Part shown: positions 52,930 to 64,000 of the stretch, one piece after another
Layout of the letters: each line of letters opens with the position of its first letter
Numbering within the stretch: the stretch's first letter is position 1
NCBI RefSeq assembly: GCF_003576645.1
Contig: NC_044922.1
Span: forward strand, 24,754,229-24,818,228
Origin: Ipomoea triloba
Taxonomy: Eukaryota; Streptophyta; Magnoliopsida; Solanales; Convolvulaceae
Direction of reading: 5' to 3'
Length of the DNA stretch: 64,000 nucleotides
Notes under the pieces: model-generated
Database searches by the model: none
The model's input: only the letters and a program-made list of their open reading frames with translations
What the model was told of the DNA's origin: nothing
Position numbers and translations under genes: made by a program

Positions 52930-53312
52930 TGAGGAGGTTTATAATACCACATCCCCCGAGTATGCTGGTTTTGCCACCTATAGTCTTAAACTTTAAAATT
53001 GACCATCGGTGTCCTCTGAGTTTCAAAATGTTACCACCTATAGCATGAAAGGACATTTGTTTGCCCCTCCATTTACACGATGTTAACTGAGCAAATTAAT
53101 GGTTGGATCACGATTGGTAACATTTTGAAATTCGAAAGACCATGATTGGTAACATTTTGAAACTCAGAGGACCACAAATGATCAATTTTAAAGTTTAGGA
53201 CTATAGTGGTAACATTTTGAAACTCGGAAGACCACAGATGATTAATTTTAAATTTTATGACTATAGGTGGCAAAATCAACATACTCGAAGGACCACAAGT
53301 GATATTAACTCT
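52930..53312. repeat. Foldback MITE
   Basis: Left GAGTATGCTGGTTTTGCCACC and TATAGTCTTAAACTTTAAAAT mirror right ATTTTATGACTATAGGTGGC and CAACATACTCGAAGG; the phrase GGTAACATTTTGAAA recurs three times on the right half and inverted (TTTCAAAATGTTACC) on the left. Arms of about 100 bases with internal duplication; no transposase. Confidence 0.75.
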
Positions 53313-53660
53313 TTATTGGAAAATCGTCAAATAGACCTTCAAACTTTAACTGAAAAATCAATTAGCCCCCTCAATTTTTTAAAGGTACAATTACACCCAT
53401 CAACAATTCATTTTAATGCAATGAAGCCCAAAAACCGATTAATGACTTGTTATCACAGGTCATTAGGGATCCGCCCACCCTCCGGTCAATTTTCAGGCAA
53501 AAAAGTGACCGGTGAACGGTCGCCAGTCACGAAGAAGGCGACCTCCGCCATATTATGATCATAATTTAGTATTTCATCCTAATTAACCCTACAAATATAA
53601 CAAAATTTTCAATATGCTAAATTCCGCCATATTACGCAGAGTTAACTACAAGCTTTTTAT
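53313..53660. other. Intergenic sequence
   Basis: A moderately GC-rich patch at 53465-53560 is open in one frame but resembles nothing known. No feature supported. Confidence 0.35.
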
Positions 53661-53868
53661 TTTTTTGGTAAGTTCACCGGGTCTTTCTCCATCCGTTTAA
53701 CGGTCAGGGAAACGGTTCGGGTTCACCCGCGTTCGCTTCGGGAGGCATGAGAGCTGATCCAGGGGAAATCATTACTTGTGGGAATCAAACTCAAGTTCTC
53801 CCAAAATTCTTCCCCACAAAGAGATCTCACTTGTCACTTGAGCTACCCCATTAAAGCCTAATCAAACA
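53655..53868 (-). mobile_element. tRNA-derived SINE, minus strand (third family)
   Basis: On the minus strand there is a box A-like TAGCTCAAGTGAC (about 53840-53852) followed by a box B-like GAGTTTGATTCCC (about 53782-53794). A body rich in CCCGAACCGTTTCCC-type sequence follows, and an A-rich tail corresponds to TTTTTATTTTTTT at 53655-53667. Spacing of the boxes and the tail fit a tRNA-derived SINE. No clean target duplication seen. Confidence 0.6.
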
Positions 53869-55119
53869 AATTAAACAAAACAATGATAGACAATCCTTAG
53901 GTATACTCCCAGGAAAGTTGGTTAGTGCTAAGACTCCATTAAAAACCAACTCCTTAAACAGAGTAGCGTCGCAGTGGATTAGTAGCAACAAGGCTTTTAA
54001 GCCAAGGCCAGAGAACTAGTATTCCCCAATCGTTTGGTTGATCCTATGGATAAGGCTTTAAATAGGGTAATATGTGCTTTAAGATCTTTTCAAAGAAGCA
54101 CGAATGGAGTAATAACTGAAGAGTAAGAATATGCGTAATCAAGGCACTAATTCACCTAAAAAGCACTAAATCATGCATAATAGGCATTTAATTCAGACTA
54201 GGCTCTAAATTCAGTCTTAATGAACATGTTTTTCTAAAGGCATGATTATAACAGTTAAATAATTATTGCAATAAAGAAATATATATAGCATGCTCAGATT
54301 ATGCATATTACTAACTCATGCTCCACAATTAATTATTTAAATTGCAACACTTGATACAATTTCAACTGAAAATTTAATATTAAAATTAAAATTCAAACAA
54401 ATTTAAAACTTAATAATTCGTTCAAAATTGAATAATAATTTTAATATTGACTTTAGGCAAAATTCAATTGGATAAATTAATATAAGAAGTCAAATATGAT
54501 GAAGATTATAAAAAAGAAAAACGTAAGCAAGCCCAAACCAAAGTAGGCCCATAATTTTTCTTAATAAAAGGCCCAGGTCTAGCCGAATTTGGCCAGACCC
54601 GACCCAATAACTTAAGCTTCATCATCTTCTTCATTCTCGCCCTAGCAGCAGCCATGGATGGACGTGCAGCAGCTCAGCGAGGGAGAAACCATGGTCGGCG
54701 GCGTCAACTGAAGGGAGGGAAGACAGCAGTGACGTCACCGGAAAACCAGCTTCGCCACCGCCGCCTAGCCTCAATGCACCGCCTTCCGTCAGCAGTTGCG
54801 ACGTGAACCAGCCACCGCCATCCTGCCTGCAACCGCGACGTAAACTAGTCGTGCCAACGTTGCCGTCGCATGCCAGCTTTTTCCCATCGTCTTCCTCCAT
54901 CTCTTAAGACTGCCGGCGAACAAAAATCCGGCGTGAAGGCAGTGCGAAGATAAACGGCGTAGCAGTAGGAAGAATCCAATTGAAAATATTTTTCAGCAGC
55001 CCAACTCATCCAATTGCAAAAAAATATTCAAATATGTATCTCAATTATACAATGTATACAACATGCATATTCAAATATTATATATATGCAATTAAAAGAA
55101 CCAGACATAGATTATACAG
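53869..55119. other. Probable internal remnants of a minus-strand LTR element
   Basis: No coding domain recognised. A GC-rich patch at 54620-54960 is open on the minus strand from 54900 but is low complexity (Gly/Ala/Ser) and unlike any known protein. Because a primer-binding-site word lies at 55120 reading leftward, this could be the untranslated interior of a retroelement. Confidence 0.3.
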
Positions 55120-55510
55120 GCCCTGATACCACATGGTAACATAATATACGATAATAAGGATCGTACTAACCTCCAGCCATAACTCTGAATCAATGAAGGT
55201 TGAATGATCTGGACTGCTGCCGAGTTTACGTAAGTATTTTATCTCTCATTTCTACTCAGCTCTCTCTAGATGTGTATGCGGAATGTAGTGTGAGCAGTAA
55301 GAGGACTTGTAGCCTTATATAACCACGAGCTATTATTATGGTTGTTCTATATCAATAGGACAATATGTCTCCTAAACCCTAACCAGACTTCTAATCATAA
55401 ACGAAGTCTAGCTATTAGATTATTAGTGTTGCACTACATATCAAACATTTAATATTATCATAACTTATCATAATCCTAATGTTATCTAAAAATATAATAA
55501 GTCCCAATTA
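55120..55510 (-). mobile_element. LTR with adjacent primer-binding site, minus strand
   Basis: Plus-strand GCCCTGATACCACATG at 55120-55135 is the reverse of a TGGTATCAGGGC-type primer-binding site (initiator tRNA-Met) placed just after an LTR end. To its right are CCTCCAGCCATAAC (as at 30785) and a minus-strand TATA-like GGTTATATAAGGCTAC (about 55307-55322). So an LTR runs leftward, ending at about 55134; its start, near 55500, is not fixed. Confidence 0.5.
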
Positions 55511-55884
55511 AAATTATATCCTTGATTGTCCCTCTTTTTGGATGCTAATAAATGTGTACATTTTTACTTGAGATGTTGTACACTTCAATGTTATTCGACA
55601 AAATTGTCCTTACTACATTCTTGTTATACAAAACTACTCTTACACCGTTATAACACCGTTACTTTTAACTCCATCATTATTACCATACACCTATATCTAT
55701 CATATCTTTTTCCTATTCTTTAATTGTTATTTTATTAAAATTATTATATAATTAATTTAATGGTTGATTATATTTTAATTAAATTTCTATGAATGTAAAT
55801 CATATATTTGTGTATAAAATACATATATTATTTGTGTATATATAATTTGAATTATACATTTTAATCATTTATATTAATTAATAT

Positions 55885-55932
55885 TTTAATATTGGGCATA
55901 AGTTTTCGCGCATCGCGCGTAAAAAATACTAG
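55885..55932 (+). mobile_element. Helitron 3' terminus
   Basis: ATTGGGCATAAG, hairpin CGCGCATCGCGCG (about 55907-55919), A-rich spacer and CTAG at 55929-55932 followed by T. It shares ATTGGGCATTAA-type and hairpin sequence with the Helitron ending at 24616, so they belong to one family. The 5' end was not located; the 350 bases upstream are AT-rich and non-coding. Confidence 0.75.
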
Positions 55933-57001
55933 TAATAATAATAATAGGAAAACGTTACAGTAACTACGTACGAAATGTCACTATTATATTAATTATGTAA
56001 TTATGTAATTAAGAAAGGATTTATTAATTGGAAATTGCAGAAGTTGTAGAAATAGCATAATGTGAAGTGTGGGGAAGGGAGTGATTAATAAGTGGAATTA
56101 AATTATGAGTTTTATTAGTGCCCCAATTGCACTCTTCAAAATCCCCACCATTCCATATTTCCATCATTATTATTTATTAATAATCAATAAATCAAATGTT
56201 AGTTGGTTGGTTGAAGCACATGCGCCTTAACCTCAGAAATATAATGGGTTTGGTAACTCTTAATGCCTTCAATCCTTACATGATTCTTAACCCACGTTTG
56301 CAGTGACATTGATTCTCTATGGCATGCATTCCCTTTGCACATTCTTATCAAACAATATAATTACATGGCAAAAACTGGTGTGAGACCGCCTCGCCGTTAG
56401 ACGGGTCTGGTCAAAATGAAAATGTAATACTTATACGCACAAATGTTATACTTATATGCTCAAATGTAATACTAATTAAGAATAAAAAATTTTATCACTT
56501 GGATAAATGTAATACTTTTAAGGGAAAATATAATACTTTTACATTTTGATTTAAAAGTATACATTTTGTCACTTTGTGAGTTGTTCATTTACTGAGTTTA
56601 ATGTAGGGCGGATGGGTGTGGTTGTATATTTTGGCTTGAGTAAATGTTTAGTTTGGTGGCCTTTGTTTTGTAATGGTATATGCCCATGTGGTGTGTTTCT
56701 TATGCAACACTGTAATTGATTTTGTGCAACGCCAAAAAGTATTGGTGCATTCACATACATCAATGAATGCTTTCAAAACATTGCATGTTTCATTTTGAAG
56801 CAATTGTGGCACTGTCCAATCACATATATCATTGTTCACTTTTGTTGCGCTACATTCGTTTGTGCAATGCATACGGAGTATATGTTGATTGAACAAGATT
56901 AAGTATACTAGTGCACAACACAACTCATTGCAATTCAAAACATTCCTAAAACAGTTATGAATTTGTTTAAATGGGGAGCCAGACCCCCCCTCTCTCTCTA
57001 T
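55933..57001. other. Intergenic sequence
   Basis: No gene. At 56372-56560 a block with GGTGTGAGACCGCCTCGCCGT followed by repeated AATGTAATACTTATA phrases resembles one end of a common plant MITE; the other end is not seen. Confidence 0.4.
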
Positions 57002-57175
57002 GGGCTTGTTTGGTTATCAGCGGTTGGAATTTAGCGGTAGCGGATTGTGTTAGCGGTTATCAAATAGCGGATTGTATTAGCGGGTTTGACTAGTGAATTG
57101 TATTAGCGGTTTGTAAAAGATGTTTGGTAAAATTAGTTGTTTAGATTAGCGGTTGACATGTAAAATGACCAAAAT

Positions 57176-57221
<46 letters not shown>

Positions 57222-57655
57222 TACATAAATATAATAACAATAATAATAATAATAACAACAATAATAATAATAATGTTAAAAAAAAAAGAAAAAAAAAAGA
57301 GGGGGGCGGGCCTCTAAGGCTCCCCTTTTGTAATTTTTTTCCCCTCACTTATCCCACCGATGGAAGGGAGAGGCTCCTTTTCTTTACAACAATGTTTGCC
57401 CAGCGGCCGTTGCCGCTGGGCAAACTAAAAGTTAATTTTTTTTTTATAATTTATAATTATAAGGGCATTTTGGGGAAAGAAAATATTTCCCCAAAATGCT
57501 ATTGCAAAACGCTGCTACTTGCAGCGTTTTGCAACTTGGCGGTTTGGAGCGAAATCGCTGCTCCAAACCGCCATTAACCAAACAGCTTTTCAGCGTTTTG
57601 ACTTCAGTGTCAAAACGCTGAAAATTGGCGGATCCGCCAATAACCAAACATACCC
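57002..57655. mobile_element. MITE, possibly PIF/Harbinger-like
   Basis: Ends GGGCTTGTTTGGTTATCAGC and GCCAATAACCAAACATACCC are terminal inverted repeats, flanked by TAT on both sides (56999-57001, 57656-57658). GGG...TGTTTGGTT ends and a 3-bp duplication point to the PIF/Harbinger (Tourist) type. The interior has (TA)n at 57179-57212, AAT/AAC repeats at 57230-57275, and inner inverted words such as AAAATGCTATTGCAAAACGC and CAAAACGCTG. No transposase. Confidence 0.65.
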
Positions 57656-57741
57656 TATGTATATATGGGTATATCAAATAAAAGCTACAACTTCCATCAG
57701 AATATGTAAACTATCTATTGTGCATCTTGTCGGTTGTTATC

Positions 57742-58043
57742 TCATGGACCCGGGTCCACCTTGCAAGGTGGACCCAGGTTCATATACATAATTTTAGAAC
57801 TCTATATTCACAATTTTAGAACTCTATATTCACAATTACAGAGCTATATATTCAAAATTTCATAACTCTATATTTAACAGTATAACACAAATTGTGAATC
57901 TATATAACAAAATTGTGAATATTGAGTAATGTAATTTTGTATATTGAGATCTAAAATTGTGAATATAGAGTTCTAAAATTGTAAACAGAATTCTAAAATT
58001 GTGAACATGGACCCGAGTAGGTGGACCCAGGTCCATTGCATAA
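57742..58043. mobile_element. Foldback MITE with GGACCC ends
   Basis: Left ATGGACCCGGGTCCACC and right GGTGGACCCAGGTCCAT are inverted copies; inside, the phrase ATTTTAGAACTCTATATTCACAA occurs on the left and its reverse complement twice on the right. The left tip is itself a palindrome (GGTCCACCTTGCAAGGTGGACC). The GGTCCA tips and following CATAATTTGCC recall the ends of the 29178 element. Confidence 0.7.
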
Positions 58044-58311
58044 TTTGCCATCTTTGTAATGTCTAATTGTGCATTTGTAAATAAATGATTGTTCATCCCG
58101 GAAACACCCATTTCTGTAATTATTTTTGTAATTACGATTGTGTATCTTGTAATTGTTGATTGTGCAGTTCGTATGAGAGTAGTGGTTCTCATTTGATCTT
58201 GAAAATATCTAACAGATCATAAGTACTTATTTTTTAAATACAGTGACATTTTTGTAAATAACTTAAACTTTGAAGTATAAGTAACATAGACAAGTGTGGA
58301 AGTAAAATCTA
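58044..58311. other. Short intergenic stretch
   Basis: AT-rich; no feature. Its end (AGTAAAATCTA) is read as the interrupted 5' tip of a second Helitron, continued at 61370. Confidence 0.3.
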
Positions 58312-59170
58312 TCATCATCCTTCTATATATTAAAGCCATAACTCTTTGGCCAATCAAATCATTGTATTTCCCGCCTAGACAAAGTGACGTCGTTTGGAGT
58401 GATGTAAAAGTCCAAAACAATTTGCATTCACATGTCTGACGTGCTTAATATTTTAACTTGCATTCACTGTATAACGTATATTTAAATATACATTTTTTTA
58501 TAGTGCTGAATATATTATTATTCCTAGAGAAGAGGAAAAGGTTCCTTAGGCAGCTCACTTTTCCTTGGGCACCTCAAAGTCATTTCCAATCTGATATAAT
58601 GTCAAAATGTTGGACGGTTAGAATTCCATTGTACTAAAAAATAATAATTACATATTTTTGAATTTAAATCTTGGAGGGAAATAGCCTATAAATACATGTC
58701 CAGGAGTGAAAACCTCCCCAGATTTACATTGACGCCGAGGGAACATCATTAGAAAACCAGAGGTATTCAATCGTTATTTCCATTCATATATCATTTTATA
58801 GCTATATTTCATGATTAATTAAATTAGTTGTAAACATTTTATACGGAGTAGTATGTTTAAGGATTGCATAGTGATACACTGAGTCTAGATTTTATTTATG
58901 AAGTTTCAAAGACATAGTTTTAAAATTCTTTTTTGCAGGTTTTAGAAATCAAAGATCACATATCAGAAAACAGCAAAGAAAAATTAAGGTATAATTCGAA
59001 TATGTAAAAATATATAGCAAATAAAATATAAATAAAATTGCAATAGCATATATATTCGTGAGTTTGGAGATCTGAAGCAAAATACAATTTCAATTATATA
59101 TTGAACCTCTGTATAAATAAATTATACAAATTGTAAATCAAATTTTAGTCTATGTATCCATATAAACTAC

Positions 59171-59536
59171 ATGGAAGATTTTAAAACGATTATAAGAAAA
59201 ATTAACTTATTTCTCGAAGAATCTTCGACCGTGGAGAGAAGAAGAATACCTACAACGCTTTTGCCACCGCTGTCGGACCATCCACTGCCGTTCGTCGATC
59301 TCTCCCTGCCAAAGAAAAAGGCCCAAGAAAATTTGCAGTACAAGATGAATGAAAGGAGAAGAAAATATTGGCCCAATGGTAACTTTGGTAGTATATTTTC
59401 GGACGAAGCAAAAGGGAAGATAAGAAAAATAATAAAGCATGGAGTACACTTTGGGAAGAAAAAGGGTGCTCTCTTTCCTACTGTTCCATGCTGTGAACGA
59501 CAACACTGTCGGAGGAAGTCGAACGCTCCGCACTGA
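59171..59536 (+). CDS. Hypothetical 121-aa ORF inside the Helitron
   Basis: ATG-started frame MEDFKTIIRKINLFLEE, rich in Lys and Arg, with LPPLSDHPLPFVDLSLP in the middle and a Cys-containing end (PCCERQHC). I do not recognise the family. A longer minus-strand frame (59637-59167) overlaps it, so coding status is uncertain. It may be part of a host gene fragment carried by the Helitron, or chance. Composition is more GC-rich than the AT-rich flanks, the only hint in its favour. Confidence 0.2.
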   Translation: MEDFKTIIRKINLFLEESSTVERRRIPTTLLPPLSDHPLPFVDLSLPKKKAQENLQYKMNERRRKYWPNGNFGSIFSDEAKGKIRKIIKHGVHFGKKKGALFPTVPCCERQHCRRKSNAPH

Positions 59537-59556
59537 CCAGCCTTCACGTGAAGATT

Positions 59557-59639
59557 ATTGTTAACACAACCTGGAAAAGCTATCACCGACGTCATTATAT
59601 TGTTAACACAACCTGGAAAAGCTATCACCGACGTCATTA
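59557..59639. repeat. Perfect tandem duplication, 41 bp
   Basis: Unit ATTGTTAACACAACCTGGAA followed by AAGCTATCACCGACGTCATTA at 59557-59597 and again at 59599-59639, one base apart and identical, so recent. Confidence 0.9.
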
Positions 59640-61369
59640 ACGTAGCTAAAAACTCCTAGCAGCGCAGCTGTTGAAGTACTATCAAGTTCTTTGCCCTTCC
59701 AGTTTTTGCGTTCGAAATCATCCGTGAAATCCGCAAGGCCAACAGTTACTCCAAGACAACCACCCATAGATTGTTGCCAAATTATCGGTTGTAGGCACTA
59801 CGCAGTAGAAGGAAACAAAGAACTAAAAGAAGAGAAAAGAGAAGTGGGGGAGGAAAAGAGAAACGAAAAAGACAAGAAAACAAAAAGTGGGTATAAAGTG
59901 AAAACAGAAAATCTTATTATCACTTGCAGAGACTATGAACAAAGGTTCGTTAGAACATACATGCAACATATTATGAGCTCAGTGATGTAACACTGATTGA
60001 TAAAGGACTGATCAGTTTGATACTTTAATTCTAGATGAAAAAACAAATATGTTCGAAATAATCTGTACTGGGAAAATTCAGTTCAGTGGATTCGAATGGA
60101 AAAATGTGTAGTGTAAATTCAACTTTGACATATAATGGTTTTATTTTGAAAAAATCAAAATAACCAAGAACAATGATCAAAATTTTAGGAAAATTTATTA
60201 TTAGGATAATTTATTATTGTTATATTAGGAGTTTTATATAATTATTGTTTTGAACATATTTTCTTATACCATTGACTTACTTGGGGTGAGATGTAATATT
60301 ATTGTTAGATATAACAATTAGCTTTATTCCAGATGTGAATAATTAATTCTCATTGAATCATATTAGAAAAATTATGTTTTGATTGAAATTAAGAAATTGC
60401 TTAATACATAGAACAAGTCATCATTAGATGATTATTCACCTATGCCAGTACCGAATGGAAGTAATGCATGCATGTCGAGTAATAGGTTGTTGTACGAAGA
60501 AATGTCGTATGACTGGGAATCATTAAAACAAGAGCGTGATATTTCGATTTCAAAAATGATGAATAGTTGGTCATCTACAATAAAGTCACCAAACAAGATA
60601 TAGTAATCTCTAAGAAATTGAAGGAGAATGCAATGATTCAGAAATTGCTAGAGAAGTGGGAGCGCAATAGAGAGAAGGCAAAAGGTCGGACAATGCTTTT
60701 TAGGATCATTAGAAGAAAATATTTTATATATAATTTTATTGGGTTCGGGTTATGGGTTGCATTATTGGGTTAGTACTGCGCCAAATTATATAGAAAAAAA
60801 GAAGCTTGGCCAAGAATTTGTTATATTAAATAGTATATTTGTTTATTAAATATTTTAAAATAACATTTATATTGATTTATTTTATATAAATCTGTAATTT
60901 CTATTTATTAGTTAAGTTTTTCTAAATTGAAAAATAATATGAATTATATTCATGTATTTTTTACACTGTTTTATATTCATGTATTTTTTACACTGTTTTT
61001 TAACATTATTGTATGAACTTTCTTGAATTAAATTCATATAATTGTTATACTATATTTAACATTTTGTTGTATTGCACTTGGGTTTGTTTTGAGAAAGTCT
61101 ACCTTTAATGATGGTCAAATATACACATCACTTTGAAGCTAAGTAACTCAAGAGGATTAAAAGTGTTGATTTGTGGGGATAATAGACAATCTGTGAGTAC
61201 GACTAAAAATGTTGTATACAAAAAAAAAAAATCAATAATGTGTAATACAATTTCAACGTTAGATATTAATAAATAATTTGCACTATACAAATTTTTTTTT
61301 TATTATGTTATATTGTTTAATTATATCATTATTATCTATGGCCGTGCATCGCACGGGTGCAAATACTAG

Positions 61370-63905
61370 TTATATTAAAGCAACAACTTCTTGGAGCCAA
61401 TTTCCCTCCAACACAAAACTACTTCGTTTTGCAATTGATAACATCCTGAATCATTACTTAGGTTTCACACTTAGTTACGTATATCTAGGAACATTTTACC
61501 ACGCTGCATTTATTGTTGATTTAAAATACGGTATATTTGGCTAAATTAATGCCTTTGAACTTCCAATTAATAAAACATTCAAGAAGCACAATATTCAAAT
61601 AAATCTGGGGAAACGAATAGTCTGATGCTTCATTGTTCCAATTCAAATAAATAGTCTGATGCTTCATTCTTCCAATTCAAATAAATATGGGGAAACGAAT
61701 AATCTGATGCTTCATTGTTCCAAAGCTTGCCCTTTCGTTTTTCTATAAAACTCCTGATTCAATTCAACCTCTATATAAAAAGGTCGAATGACTTCCAGAG
61801 TCTCACCTAGAGACTATCTACCATGAACAACACTCTGCACCGAATACATGCCTTCACAATATGTCAAGAAGATCAGTCAACTCCACAACAAAAAAGCAAA
61901 CCGTTAGAGGCGAAATCATGAATAGTAAAGAATGTTTATTTGATTGTGAGAAGGTAAATTCAGTTTATCAGTTTTGTATTGTTTGTTTTATGATATAAAT
62001 TGTTTTCTGTCTTCTTTGGTATTTGTTTGTTGTATTGAATGAATCTGGAAAATCTAGCATTCAAAATTCATACCTGCATACTGTTTGTGAAAATGTCAGA
62101 GCGAATTCTATAAATAATTTGAACAGGGAGGGGAGGATGCTACAATGAAGGATGCTACAATGAACAAAGAAGCTTGGTTGCAATGTGCTGCAAGAGGAAA
62201 CACATTCCTGCATATAGAGGTAAAATACATATGCATTCCTAATTTCAATCTCTTAATTCAATTATGGTTACTAACCTTTATTTATTTCAAGGTATGCTTA
62301 AAAACTGCAAAGCATATATAACTGCAGTGAGGTTTTGGGATCTATTTGTTTTGTGTTTCTCTGTTTTGGTTCTCATTGCATTGGCACCTGGAACGATAAA
62401 GGAAGAGTGGTCATAATTGCAATAAAACTCATACCCAAGTAAAGTTTGTAAGATATTGGCTACTGATAAAAATATATGTGTAAATCCAACTTCATATTAG
62501 ATAATTGGATAGGCTCATATATGTTTAGGAAGAAAAATTACCCATTTAGAGGAATAGTTTTATTTGAAATTAAGACTTCAATTATTGGTGAATGAAAGTT
62601 GATTATGAATAAGATCACAGTTTATAAAATAAAATTACAAAGCTTTACTAATTCATTTAAAGAAACAAGATGGAGAAGTATAATAGGATGAAGAGAAATT
62701 GATTGGGAAGAAAAATGGAGTTTTGATGCAAATATTTTATGCAAATATTTTTTTTATACCTAAATAGATGGTACGCAATTTTTTGATGATATAGTCTATT
62801 ATAGCAGTAACCACAAGTATGCAATTTAATTTTAGTTGAAAAATCACACAAGTAATATATCATTCATTACAATTACAGTGTTTTGAGAAAATCGAACTCC
62901 AGTCATTGAGAAGAAATGCTTTGTATTTGATGGTGAGGCTACCTATGTTATAAAGTGTATTTGTATCAGTTTTAAAATTTCACTATAGATGTTGAATAAT
63001 AATACAGTTTTTGATTCTGATTAAGTCCAAAAAAATGTTTTAAAAAAATAATATGAACATTTTGATTTAAAACTAATTAGCTCTGTAGGTTTGGTATGGG
63101 GAACAATTCAAAGCAGAGCAAAAAAATGAGAGGAGTTAAAAGGGGGCAATTGCAAACTTGCTCAAGTGGATTTTGAGTGAAAAGAAGTGGAACTTTTTAA
63201 ATTCAATATGTGTTCGGTTGCTTCAAACGGTGTTATCTTCGCAAAGTCGTTGGCTTTTAGATATAATTGAACATCTTCATTATTGATCAAACAGGTAATA
63301 AGATAAATATGCATTAACCATTAGCACAAAATAAAATTTAAATGTAATATTAATTTATAATTACATTGTTGGTTTTTTCCTCTTTCCATTATTAATAAAT
63401 ACGTATAATTTTGATTTAATTTACGATGTAAGTTTAGCATAAATAATTTCTGTATAAATAGATATGAACGTTTTGTATAATTTTAATTTAAATGAACAAG
63501 TAATTTATAAATGAAGATCATACTTAAACATTTATAACCAGCATTTTCATGCCAAATTACTACCCAACAGTAAAAGGAGGCAAATTCAAAGAGTGTTGAG
63601 ATGAGATGGGGGTGGCAGTAAGTCGTAGAACCCAAATGGATCTTTTGCATGCAATAACAGAACACATAACAGTGAAATGCAGAGTAGGAACTACATTGAC
63701 AGTAATTGGAAGTTAGGAGTTAATCAAACTAAAAATCAATAAGTATTTCGCTTATAAATTTTTCGGGTTAAAATTACCTTTAAAATAGAGGAGACTCGAA
63801 CATTAAAGCGCTGAAGGCAGAGAGGCGGAGACGCTAACGGCGGTGAACTGGAAACGGGGAAGCTACGATGTAGAGAGTGAACAATTAATAGTGAACAATT
63901 AAGGG
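61370..63905. other. Probable body of a second, interrupted Helitron, then unassigned sequence
   Basis: Begins TTATATTAAAGCAACAACTTC, a Helitron-5'-like tip lacking its first bases. Near 61615-61720 a block (AAATAGTCTGATGCTTCATT, GGGGAAACGAATA) is repeated three times. A TATA-like TATATAAAAAGG lies at 61772, followed by ATG 61823 opening a 32-codon frame (MNNTLHRIHAF); a duplicated GGATGCTACAATGAA lies at 62138-62165. No recognisable protein, and no 3' terminus found before the window ends. Confidence 0.35.
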
Positions 63906-63912
63906 TGTGTGC

Positions 63913-63998
<86 letters not shown>
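63906..63998. repeat. (TG)n(TA)n microsatellite at window end
   Basis: TGTGTGCGTGTGTGTG followed by uninterrupted TA dinucleotides to 63998. Confidence 0.95.

Positions 63999-64000
<2 letters not shown>

Larger units (their letters stand above)
58318..61369 (+). mobile_element. Helitron of about 3.05 kb, non-autonomous or decayed
   Basis: The 5' end TCCTTCTATATATTAAAGCC fits Helitron 5' tips (TC, then TATTAAA). The 3' end has hairpin CCGTGCATCGCACGG (about 61343-61357), spacer GTGCAAATA, and CTAG at 61366-61369 followed by T. The interior shows no Rep/helicase motifs. It has a promoter-like CCTATAAATAC (58686), possible exon-like pieces (58930-58990, 59170-59540, 60440-60770) and a perfect tandem 41-bp repeat. 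The exact 5' base could be 58312, 58315 or 58318. Confidence 0.7.

Noticed and set aside
54631..54900. Minus-strand 89-residue Gly-rich frame
   Set aside because: Low complexity, no family, lies in probable retroelement interior.
61823..61921. 32-codon ATG frame after a TATA-like box (MNNTLHRIHAF)
   Set aside because: Too short, no known similarity, lies in probable Helitron DNA.

Overview
This is a stretch of plant nuclear genome, almost certainly a eudicot. It is AT-rich, has intron-dense genes with GT-AG borders, and is crowded with plant transposon families: Ty1/copia, an L1-type LINE, tRNA-derived SINEs, Helitrons, hAT and Mutator-like MITEs. The SINE heads and MITE style suggest an asterid, perhaps Convolvulaceae such as Ipomoea, but that is a guess. 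Two runs of N (39598-40268 and 46228-46758) are assembly gaps.

Four host genes can be modelled exon by exon. (1) The 3' 16 exons of a BSL1-type Kelch-repeat Ser/Thr phosphatase lie at 32-6097 (+). (2) A complete 21-exon cohesin subunit gene, SCC3, lies at 7982-15829 (-), predicted 1104 aa. (3) A complete two-exon NPL4-like gene lies at 26466-28825 (-), predicted 414 aa. (4) A complete four-exon CRIB/RhoGAP gene (ROP GTPase-activating protein) lies at 48797-52549 (+), predicted 471 aa. They act in brassinosteroid signalling, sister-chromatid cohesion, ubiquitin/CDC48 processing and ROP signalling. They do not form a pathway or cluster.

The space between genes is mostly transposon debris. At 16450-24690 there is a nested stack: an old inverted-repeat DNA transposon was entered by a full-length LINE (17-bp target duplication), which was itself entered by a 962-bp solo LTR (5-bp duplication), and a short Helitron entered the right arm. 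Other elements with traceable borders are a SINE inside a BSL1 intron (16-bp duplication), a hAT MITE (8-bp duplication), a Mutator-like element full of tandem repeats (10-bp duplication), a 200-bp foldback MITE, a large compound palindrome at 40977-42799, and a decayed copia pol. Two more Helitron 3' ends lie at 55932 and 61369; the latter probably closes a 3-kb Helitron that landed in the 5' end of another one.

Two host-derived leftovers stand out. A decayed copy of the ROPGAP promoter/leader sits 11 kb upstream of the gene, and a membrane-steroid-binding-protein-like first exon lies stranded beside LTR-like sequence. I saw no tRNA or rRNA gene, no CRISPR array and no cluster suggesting a new biochemical system. 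The notable content is transposon architecture and gene-fragment duplication.
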